64,000 nucleotides of DNA from Streptomyces megasporus (lineage in GTDB: Bacteria > Actinomycetota > Actinomycetes > Streptomycetales > Streptomycetaceae), in assembly GCF_000718985.1 (NCBI RefSeq), contig NZ_JODL01000006.1, forward strand, positions 62,001 through 126,000, read 5' to 3'. The first letter of the stretch is position 1; each line of letters opens with the position of its first letter. The translations under genes and the position numbers were made by a program. A model generated the notes under the pieces. The model did not search any database, was not told the origin of the DNA, and saw nothing but the letters and a program-made list of their open reading frames with translations. Positions 52,340 to 58,446 of this stretch are shown here, in pieces.

Positions 52340-52906
52340 TCAGGGCCGGTTCTCGGCGGACTCGCGCTGCCGCGCCCGGTAGGCGGCCACGTGCAGGCGG
52401 TTGCCGCAGGTGCGGCTGTCGCAGTAGCGGCGCGAGCGGTTCCGGGACAGGTCGATGAAGGCGCGGTGGCAGTCGGGGGCCGCGCAGCGGCGCAGTCGCT
52501 CGAGCTCCCCGGCCACGAGGAGGAAGGCCAGGGCCATCCCGCCGTCCGCGGCGAGGTGGTCGGCGACGGAGGCGCCCGGCGCGAAGTAGTGGATGTGCCA
52601 GTCGTAGCCGTCGTGGTCGGTGAGTTGCGGCGTCGTCCCGGCCGAGGCGACCAGCGTGTTCACCAGCTCGGCGGCGCCGCGCTCGTCGGGGGCGGCGAAC
52701 ACCTCCCCGAACCGCTCGCGCACGTTCCGTACGGCGGCCAGGTCCGTCTCGTCCAGGGCGTCCACACCGCTGATGGTGTTGCGGACGATGAAGGCGCGCA
52801 GTGCGTCGACGTCCGTGAGGGTGTCGGGCGTGTGCTCGTCGGGGGCGGTGTTCAACAGATCGACGACGCAGTCGAGCGCGCACCGGGTGTCGTGGTTGAT
52901 CAGCAC
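52340..52906 (-). CDS. ABATE/CGNR zinc-finger domain protein
   Basis: A 188-residue protein. An N-terminal stress-type domain (VVDLLNTAPDEHTPDTLTDVDALRAFIV) is followed by a CGNR zinc finger at about 145-180: CAAPDCHRAFIDLSRNRSRRYCDSRTCGNRLHVAAYRAR. Members are thought to be DNA-binding regulators. GTG at 52906 is supported by CAGGGAGCG. It lies on the same strand after ssgB but with a hairpin between. Confidence 0.88.
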   Translation of the reverse strand: MLINHDTRCALDCVVDLLNTAPDEHTPDTLTDVDALRAFIVRNTISGVDALDETDLAAVRNVRERFGEVFAAPDERGAAELVNTLVASAGTTPQLTDHDGYDWHIHYFAPGASVADHLAADGGMALAFLLVAGELERLRRCAAPDCHRAFIDLSRNRSRRYCDSRTCGNRLHVAAYRARQRESAENRP

Positions 52907-52992
52907 GGTCGTCGCTCCCTGGCCGGTCTCTCGGCGGCGGCCCCGCAGGCCCTGCTGCGGTGAGACTCTAGCCGCTCGCCGGACACGACGAG

Positions 52993-53022
52993 GCCGCCAC
53001 CACGCATCACCGTGGTGGCGGC
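52993..53022 (-). terminator. 12-bp hairpin downstream of ssgB
   Basis: GCCGCCACCACG (52993-53004) pairs perfectly with CGTGGTGGCGGC (53011-53022). It is 80 bp after the ssgB stop on the minus strand and before the CGNR gene. Confidence 0.75.
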
Positions 53023-53100
53023 ACGGCCGTCGCCGGCGGCCGGGAGCCGGACCCCGAGCCGTCGCCCCGAGTCGGACGGCAGCGGGGCAGCCGGGGGTCG

Positions 53101-53514
53101 TCAGCTCTCCGCGAGGATGTGGGAGAGCTCCGTGTCGAGGTCGAAGTGCCGGTGTTCGGTGCCGGGCGGAACCGCGGCGTCGGTCCGCTTGAGGAAGGAC
53201 TCCAGGGCCCGCGCCGGGGCCTCCAGCAGCGCCTCGCCCTCCGGGGAGCTGAGAGCGATGCAGACGACGCCTTGACCGTGGCTGCGGGACGGCCAGACGC
53301 GGACGTCGCCCGTTCCGGTGGGGCGGTGCAGACCCTCGGCGAGGAGATCGCGGGCGAACACCCATTCGACGGTCTCTTCGGCGCCGGTGTGGAAGGTGGC
53401 GTGGACGGCGTACGGGTCGGCCGTGTCATACCGCAGGCCCGCGGGGACGGGCAGGGAGGACTCGCTCGATACAACGAGGCGCAGGTGCAGCTCGCAGCTG
53501 ACCGTGGTGTTCAT
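53101..53514 (-). CDS. ssgB: sporulation-specific cell division regulator SsgB
   Basis: The 137-residue SALP protein begins MNTTVSCELHLRLVVSSESS and ends TELSHILAES. It matches my memory of the highly conserved Streptomyces SsgB, including PVPAGLRYDTADPYAVHATFHTGAEETVEWVFARDLLAEG. SsgB recruits FtsZ to future septum sites in sporulating aerial hyphae. A GTTTAC...GGTGGC promoter fits sigma-H control. It is divergent from the TIGR02611 gene across about 190 bp. Confidence 0.96.
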   Translation of the reverse strand: MNTTVSCELHLRLVVSSESSLPVPAGLRYDTADPYAVHATFHTGAEETVEWVFARDLLAEGLHRPTGTGDVRVWPSRSHGQGVVCIALSSPEGEALLEAPARALESFLKRTDAAVPPGTEHRHFDLDTELSHILAES

Positions 53515-53575
53515 AAGCGCCAGGGCCTTTCGCTCAGTGTGCGCTCGGGGATTCGCACGTCGGCGAGGTCGACAT

Positions 53576-53599
53576 GCCACCTACGAGAGGGTTGTAAAC
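53576..53599 (-). promoter_or_regulatory. candidate sigma-H/B-type promoter of ssgB
   Basis: On the minus strand GTTTAC (53594-53599) and GGTGGC (53576-53581) are 12 bp apart, or GTTT-N14-GGTGGC, close to the stress-sigma consensus GTTT-N14-16-GGGTAT. ssgB is reported to be sigma-H dependent in S. coelicolor. Confidence 0.5.
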
Positions 53600-53706
53600 A
53601 CCTCTGCCCTTTTTGCTGGGCTTCATATCATTCAGATGGAGGAATGGTGATTTATGGAGCCCACTGTTCGGGTGAGCGGTCAAGGGGCTCGGGTAGTGTG
53701 GGGCGG

Positions 53707-54099
53707 GTGGAAACCGAGAGTAAGGAACGGGCCCTCGGTTCGCGGGCACCGCGCTTCATCAGGTCCTCCCGCGCGCTCCACCTGAGTTGGCAGGTGGGCG
53801 TCTTCTTCGTCGGGCTCGCCGTCGTGATCGCCGGGGTGCTGATGCTCGTGTTCCCCGGGCCGGGCTGGCTGGTGATCTTCGCGGGGCTGGCGATCTGGGC
53901 GACGGAGTTCGTCTGGGCGCAGATCGTCCTGCGCTGGACGCGGCGCAAGGTCTCCGAGGCGGCCAAGCGCGCGCTCGACCCCAAGGTGCGGCGGCGCAAC
54001 ATGCTCATCACGGCGCTGGGCATGGTCATCGCCGCGAGTCTGCTGGGCGTCTACCTGGCGCTGTACGGGGTCGTCATGCCGTGGGAGCTCAAGGGCTGA
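53707..54099 (+). CDS. TIGR02611 family membrane protein
   Basis: The 130-residue protein has a basic N-terminal 35 residues, two or three helices (SWQVGVFFVGLAVVIAGVLMLVFPGPGWLVIFAGLAIWATEFVWA, MLITALGMVIAASLLGVYLALYGVV) and the PGPGW turn typical of the actinobacterial TIGR02611 family. Function unknown. GTG at 53707 follows TAGTGT (53694-53699) closely, so it may be leaderless. Confidence 0.88.
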   Translation: METESKERALGSRAPRFIRSSRALHLSWQVGVFFVGLAVVIAGVLMLVFPGPGWLVIFAGLAIWATEFVWAQIVLRWTRRKVSEAAKRALDPKVRRRNMLITALGMVIAASLLGVYLALYGVVMPWELKG

Positions 54100-54171
54100 G
54101 AGCCGCCGGCCTCCGGGGGCGCGCGGGGTCACGAGCAGTCGCTGACATGCGGTAATGTTGGCGTCGCACCC

Positions 54172-54243
54172 GGGCGATTAGCTCAGTGGGAGAGCGCTTC
54201 GTTCACACCGAAGAGGTCACTGGTTCGAACCCAGTATCGCCCA
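54172..54243 (+). tRNA. tRNA-Val (CAC), first copy
   Basis: Acceptor GGGCGAT/ATCGCCC with discriminator A, D-arm TAGCTCAGTGGGAGAGC, anticodon loop TTCACAC (CAC) on CTTCG/CGAAG, T-loop TTCGAAC. It is identical to the copy at 62014-62085. TAATGT at 54153-54158 may be its -10 box. Confidence 0.95.
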
Positions 54244-54248
54244 CCGAC

Positions 54249-54294
54249 GGGCCGGGGTCCCGGAAGGCGGAACAGCCTTCCGGGACCCCGGCCC
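54249..54294 (+). terminator. terminator of the first tRNA-Val(CAC)
   Basis: Perfect 20-bp stem (54249-54268 with 54275-54294), loop GGAACA, followed by TTT. It starts 6 bp after the tRNA. Confidence 0.9.
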
Positions 54295-54373
54295 TTTCGT
54301 CAGTCGGCCCGTGTGGTGCGCGGGTCACCGACGGTGAATCGCGCACGGCGGTCGGTGAATTCCGTCCGAACCG

Positions 54374-54402
54374 TTGACGCCCCTGTCGCACGTCCTTAGG
54401 TT
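54374..54402 (+). promoter_or_regulatory. promoter of the carbohydrate ABC/rhamnogalacturonan locus
   Basis: TTGACG (54374-54379) and TAGGTT (54397-54402) are separated by exactly 17 bp, a near-consensus vegetative promoter. Confidence 0.85.
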
Positions 54403-54407
54403 AGCCC

Positions 54408-54421
54408 GGCAAGCGCTTGCC
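54408..54421 (+). promoter_or_regulatory. LacI-family operator in the start region
   Basis: GGCAAGCGCTTGCC is a perfect 14-bp palindrome with the central CG of LacI-type operators, positioned right after the -10 box. AAACGTTT at 54424-54431 is a second short palindrome. A sugar-responsive LacI regulator encoded elsewhere would repress the locus here. Confidence 0.8.
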
Positions 54422-54477
54422 TAAAACGTTTCAAGCACTCGGTACGGCGGGACGAACCCGCCCGGGAGGGGCGTGTC

Positions 54478-55749
54478 ATGAGTTCTCGACTGAGCAGGAC
54501 CACAGGCCTGCGGGCGCTGGGCGCCGGTCTTGTCGCGCTGGGGCTGCTCGCCTCCGGATGCGGTGGCGGCGGTGACAGCGGAGACGGCAAGGTGACGATC
54601 CGCTACTCCTGGTGGGGCGCGCAGGACCGGGCCGACCTGATCAACAAGACCATCGAGCTGTTCGAGAAGGAACACCCGAACATCGAGGTCAAGACCGACT
54701 TCCAGGAGTACGGGGACTTCTGGACGAAGTTCAACACCCAGGCCGCGGGCGGCAACCCCCCGGACGTCTTCCAGAACTCCCACGCCTTCCTGCGCAAGTA
54801 CGGGCAGAAGAACCTGCTGCTGGACCTCAACGCCCAGGTGAAGGCCGGCAACCTGGACCTGAGCGACTTCCGGCAGGGTCTGGAGAAGGCCGGTGAGGTC
54901 GACGGGAAGCTCCTGGGCGTGCCGGTGGGCGCCAACACCTTCACGGTCGTCTACGACGTGGAGGCGTTCAAGAAGGTCGGCGTCACCCCCGAGCCCGGCT
55001 GGACCTGGGAGGACTTCGACAAGGCCGTCGAGAAGATCAGCGGTTCGAAGAAGGACTTCTGGGGCGCCAGCGACAACGGTGGCGTGATGTACCTGTACGA
55101 CCTGTACCTGCGCCAGCAGGGCAAGGCGTTCTTCACCGAGAAGGGGCTCGGCTTCACCGAGGCCGACCTGAGGAAGTGGTGGGGCGACCACCGCGAGAAG
55201 AGCAAGGAGGGCCTGCTCGTCCCGGCCAAGCAGTCCGAGCAGGTCAAGCCCAAGTCCTCGGTCAGCGCGGAACTGTCGGCCGCCGAGTTCACCTGGGACA
55301 ACTTCCTGGTCCGCTACACCTCCGAGACGGACAAGGAACTCGCCCTGGCGCCGATCCCGACCATGGACGGGAAGAAGACCGGGCAGTACCTCTCCTCGCT
55401 GATGCTCAGCGCCTCCGCCCGCACCAAGCACCCGGAGGAGGTCGCCACGTTCATCGACTTCATGGTCAACGACCCCGAGGTCGGGAAGATCATGGGCTAC
55501 AACCGCGGCGTCCTGCCCACCAACGCCCAGTTCGAGGCGTACAAGCCCGAGGGCCCCGACGCCATGATCGCCGAGTACGAGAACAGCGTCACCGAGTACC
55601 TGGAGCCCATCACGCCGCACCCGGCGGGCACCGACACCGTGGAGGCGGCTTTCCTGAGCATCTACGGCTCGGTCGCCCAGGGCACCACCTCGGTCGACGA
55701 CGGAGTCGCCCAGTTCTTCGGCGAGGCGAAGACCGCGCTCGGCTCCTGA
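54478..55749 (+). CDS. carbohydrate ABC transporter substrate-binding lipoprotein
   Basis: A 423-residue family 1 extracellular solute-binding protein. The signal peptide ends at a lipobox with Cys28 (LLASGC) followed by GGGG. The mature domain has TIRYSWWGAQDRADLINKTIELFEKEHPNIEV, NPPDVFQNSHAFLRKYG, VPVGANTFTVVYDVEAFKKVGV and GYNRGVLPTN. The ligand is probably a plant-polysaccharide oligosaccharide, by context with the YetA-like gene. ATG at 54478 follows GGGAGGGG. Confidence 0.93.
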   Translation: MSSRLSRTTGLRALGAGLVALGLLASGCGGGGDSGDGKVTIRYSWWGAQDRADLINKTIELFEKEHPNIEVKTDFQEYGDFWTKFNTQAAGGNPPDVFQNSHAFLRKYGQKNLLLDLNAQVKAGNLDLSDFRQGLEKAGEVDGKLLGVPVGANTFTVVYDVEAFKKVGVTPEPGWTWEDFDKAVEKISGSKKDFWGASDNGGVMYLYDLYLRQQGKAFFTEKGLGFTEADLRKWWGDHREKSKEGLLVPAKQSEQVKPKSSVSAELSAAEFTWDNFLVRYTSETDKELALAPIPTMDGKKTGQYLSSLMLSASARTKHPEEVATFIDFMVNDPEVGKIMGYNRGVLPTNAQFEAYKPEGPDAMIAEYENSVTEYLEPITPHPAGTDTVEAAFLSIYGSVAQGTTSVDDGVAQFFGEAKTALGS

Positions 55750-55766
55750 CTTCAGAGGAAAGCTCC

Positions 55767-56771
55767 GTGACAAGCACCGACATCTCCGCCCCGTCCGTGG
55801 ACGGCGAGGAGCGGGACGACCGGAAGACCCGGCGTCCCGCGCCGTCCCCCGGGCCCGCCGCCTCCGCCCGGCGGCGGGCCCGGCGGGAGACCCTGGCCGG
55901 CTATCTGTTCCTCTCCCCGTGGTGCGTCGGCATCCTGCTGCTCACCCTCGGGCCCATGCTCGTCTCGCTCTACCTGGCGTTCACCGACTACAACCTCTTC
56001 GACTCGCCCCGCTGGGTCGGTCTGCGGAACTTCTCCGAGATGTTCTCCGACGACCGCTGGTGGCAGTCGGTGAAGGTCACCGGGCTGTTCGTGCTGATCG
56101 CCACCCCGCTCAAGCTCGCCATCGCGCTCGGCGTGGCGATGCTGCTGGTCAAGCCCCGCAAGGGACAGGGCTTCTACCGCTCGGCCTTCTACGCCCCCTC
56201 GCTGATCGGGGCGAGCGTGAGCATCGGCATCGTCTGGCGGGCCCTGTTCCAGGACGACGCGGTGGTGGACCGGTCCCTGAGCCTGTTCGGCTGGTCCGGC
56301 GGCGGCTGGATCGGCGACCCCGACTGGTCGATGCCCACGCTGATCGCCCTCTCCGCCTGGCAGTTCGGCGCACCGATGGTCATCTTCCTGGCCGGACTCA
56401 AACAGGTGCCGCGCGAGCTGTACGAGGCGGCCGAGGTGGACGGGGCCGGCGCCTGGCGGCGGTTCCGCTCCATCACCCTGCCCATGATCTCCCCGGTGGT
56501 CTTCTTCAACCTCCTGCTGGAGATCATCCACTCCTTCCAGATCTTCACCTCCGCGCTCGTGATCGCCGGCCCCGGCGGCGGACGCGCGGGCGGCCCCGGT
56601 GACTCGCTGCTCGTCTACACCTGGTACCTGTACGAGCAGGGCTTCTCCAACCTCCGCATGGGCTACGCCTCCGCGATGGCGTGGATGCTGCTGGCCGGGA
56701 TCGCCGTGGTGACCGCCGTGCTGTTCTGGTCCCAGCGCCGCTGGGTGCACTACGAGGAGGGAGGCCGATGA
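55767..56771 (+). CDS. carbohydrate ABC transporter permease (MalF-type)
   Basis: A 334-residue permease with a Pro/Arg-rich disordered N-terminus of about 55 residues, six hydrophobic helices (YLFLSPWCVGILLLTLGPMLVSLYLAFTDYN at the start) and the EAA coupling loop ELYEAAEVDGAGAWRRFRSITLPMISPV. GTG at 55767 follows AGAGGAAAGC. The ATGA overlap with the second permease implies coupled translation. Confidence 0.93.
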   Translation: MTSTDISAPSVDGEERDDRKTRRPAPSPGPAASARRRARRETLAGYLFLSPWCVGILLLTLGPMLVSLYLAFTDYNLFDSPRWVGLRNFSEMFSDDRWWQSVKVTGLFVLIATPLKLAIALGVAMLLVKPRKGQGFYRSAFYAPSLIGASVSIGIVWRALFQDDAVVDRSLSLFGWSGGGWIGDPDWSMPTLIALSAWQFGAPMVIFLAGLKQVPRELYEAAEVDGAGAWRRFRSITLPMISPVVFFNLLLEIIHSFQIFTSALVIAGPGGGRAGGPGDSLLVYTWYLYEQGFSNLRMGYASAMAWMLLAGIAVVTAVLFWSQRRWVHYEEGGR

Positions 56772-57652
56772 GCGCCCCCGCCGGAACCGTCCGTCCCGCC
56801 CAGGCCACCGCCGCGCCGCGGCGCCGGCCGAGGTCGGTCCTGTGGCACGCCGGTGCCCTGGCCGTCCTGGTCGTCGTGCTCTACCCCGTGATCTGGGTGA
56901 TCGGCGCCTCCCTCAAGCCGGGCGACGAGATCGTGGGCAGCCTCCAACTGCTGCCCACCGACCCCATCACCGACAACTACGAGCGGCTCGCCGACGGCAT
57001 CGCGGGCATCGGCATCGAGACCTTCTTCGTCAACTCCCTGATCGTGGCGCTGGGGTCGGTGATCGGGGTGCTGTTCTCCTGCTCCCTGGCCGCCTACGCC
57101 TTCGCCCGTGTCCGCTTCGCGGGCCGCAACCTGCTGTTCACGCTGATGATCGGCACCCTGCTGCTGCCCGTCCACGTCCTGCTGGTGCCGCAGTACGTGC
57201 TGTTCCAGAAGATGGAGCTGGTCAACACCTACGTGCCGCTGCTGCTGGGCAAGTTCCTCGCGGTGGACGCCTTCTTCGTCTTCCTGATGGTGCAGTTCAT
57301 GCGGAACTTGCCCAAGGAGTTGGACGAGGCGGCCCGCATCGACGGCTGCGGACACTGGCGCATCTACTGGACCATCGTGCTGCCGCTGTGCCGCCCCGCG
57401 CTGATCACCAGCTCCATCTTCAGCTTCATCTGGGCCTGGAACGACTTCCTCGGACCGCTGATCTACCTCAACGAGCCCGAGAAGTACACCGTCTCGCTCG
57501 GTCTGAAGATGTTCATGGACCAGGACAGCCTCGCCGACTACGGAGGCATGGTCGCCATGTCGATGGCGGCCCTGCTGCCGGTGCTGCTGTTCTTCCTCGC
57601 CTTCCAGCGCCACCTCGTCGAGGGCGCGGCCACCTCCGGGCTCAAGGGGTGA
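56768..57652 (+). CDS. carbohydrate ABC transporter permease (MalG-type)
   Basis: The 294-residue partner permease has six helices, an EAA loop KELDEAARIDGCGHWRIYWTIVLPLCRPA and the C-terminal VEGAATSGLKG typical of MalG/LacG proteins. No ATPase gene is present in the cluster; in Streptomyces such importers usually share the MsiK ATPase encoded elsewhere. Confidence 0.93.
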   Translation: MSAPAGTVRPAQATAAPRRRPRSVLWHAGALAVLVVVLYPVIWVIGASLKPGDEIVGSLQLLPTDPITDNYERLADGIAGIGIETFFVNSLIVALGSVIGVLFSCSLAAYAFARVRFAGRNLLFTLMIGTLLLPVHVLLVPQYVLFQKMELVNTYVPLLLGKFLAVDAFFVFLMVQFMRNLPKELDEAARIDGCGHWRIYWTIVLPLCRPALITSSIFSFIWAWNDFLGPLIYLNEPEKYTVSLGLKMFMDQDSLADYGGMVAMSMAALLPVLLFFLAFQRHLVEGAATSGLKG

Positions 57653-57662
57653 GGCGGGCACG

Positions 57663-58334
57663 ATGACGACGAGGACCGAGGCACCCGCCGGAACCGTCCG
57701 GCACTCCCCGGACGCGGAGACCGCGGACGGGGAGCGCCCGGCCGCGGACCCCGCGGGGCGCGGGCCCCTGGCGAACCGGTTCGCCCTCTTCGCCGAGTGC
57801 CTGCTCACCGGTGTCTGGCTGCTGCTCGCCGGGCTCCTGCTGATCACCGCGCTGCCCGCGTTCGCCGCGGCCTGCGGGCACCTGCGGAGGTACCTGGACG
57901 CCGAGCGGGCCGGGTGGCGGGAGTTCGGCGCCGACCTGTGGACGGCCCTCCGCGAGGGCCTGCGGTTCTCGCTGCTGTGGTGGGCGGCCCTGGCGCTGCT
58001 CGCCTTCGACCTGCGGGTGGTCTCCTCCGGGGTCCTGCCCGGCGGCCCGGCGGTGACCGCCGTCGGGGCCGTCACGGCCGCCTGCGCGGTGGCCGTGGTG
58101 GTCACGGGCCTGCGCACGGCCGCCGCATGGCGGCCCGGCGAGGACTGGCTGCGCACCGGTCGCCGTGTCGCGCGCCACGCCTGGCGCGCCGATCCGGGCG
58201 GTTCGCTGCTGCTCGCCGGGGGACTGGCCGTGGTCGCCGTCGCCGCCTGGATGCTGGCGCCGCTGGTCGCGCCGGCGCTCGGCGCCCTGGCCGCCTGCGC
58301 GGTGGCCGTCGAGCGGCGGTCCGTCCGCCGCTGA
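57663..58334 (+). CDS. YesL-like (DUF624) membrane protein
   Basis: A 223-residue protein with about five hydrophobic helices, an N-terminal disordered stretch and the pattern ANRFALFAECLLTGVWLLLAGLLLITALPAFAAACGHLRRYLDAE typical of the YesL family found beside carbohydrate ABC genes. In Bacillus the yes cluster handles rhamnogalacturonan. It probably assists transport or signalling. It lies 10 bp after the permease. Confidence 0.82.
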   Translation: MTTRTEAPAGTVRHSPDAETADGERPAADPAGRGPLANRFALFAECLLTGVWLLLAGLLLITALPAFAAACGHLRRYLDAERAGWREFGADLWTALREGLRFSLLWWAALALLAFDLRVVSSGVLPGGPAVTAVGAVTAACAVAVVVTGLRTAAAWRPGEDWLRTGRRVARHAWRADPGGSLLLAGGLAVVAVAAWMLAPLVAPALGALAACAVAVERRSVRR

Positions 58335-58360
58335 CTCCCCCTTCCCCACCTCCCCTCACA

Positions 58361-58399
58361 CCGTCCGTGCCGGGCCGGAAACGGGCCCGACACGGACGG
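58361..58399 (+). terminator. hairpin between the YesL-like and YetA-like genes
   Basis: CCGTCCGTG-C-CGGGCC (58361-58376) pairs with GGCCCG-A-CACGGACGG (58384-58399), one mismatch. It may end or thin the first transcript ahead of the next gene. Confidence 0.65.
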
Positions 58400-58413
58400 G
58401 CGACACCTCTATC

Positions 58414-58429
58414 TGTCATGCACTTGACA
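58414..58429 (+). promoter_or_regulatory. inverted repeat TGTCA-N6-TGACA before the YetA-like gene
   Basis: TGTCA (58414-58418) and TGACA (58425-58429) flank TGCACT, 17 bp before the ATG. A separate dimeric regulator could act here. Confidence 0.5.
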
Positions 58430-58446
58430 TAGGAACAGGAGTGTCC

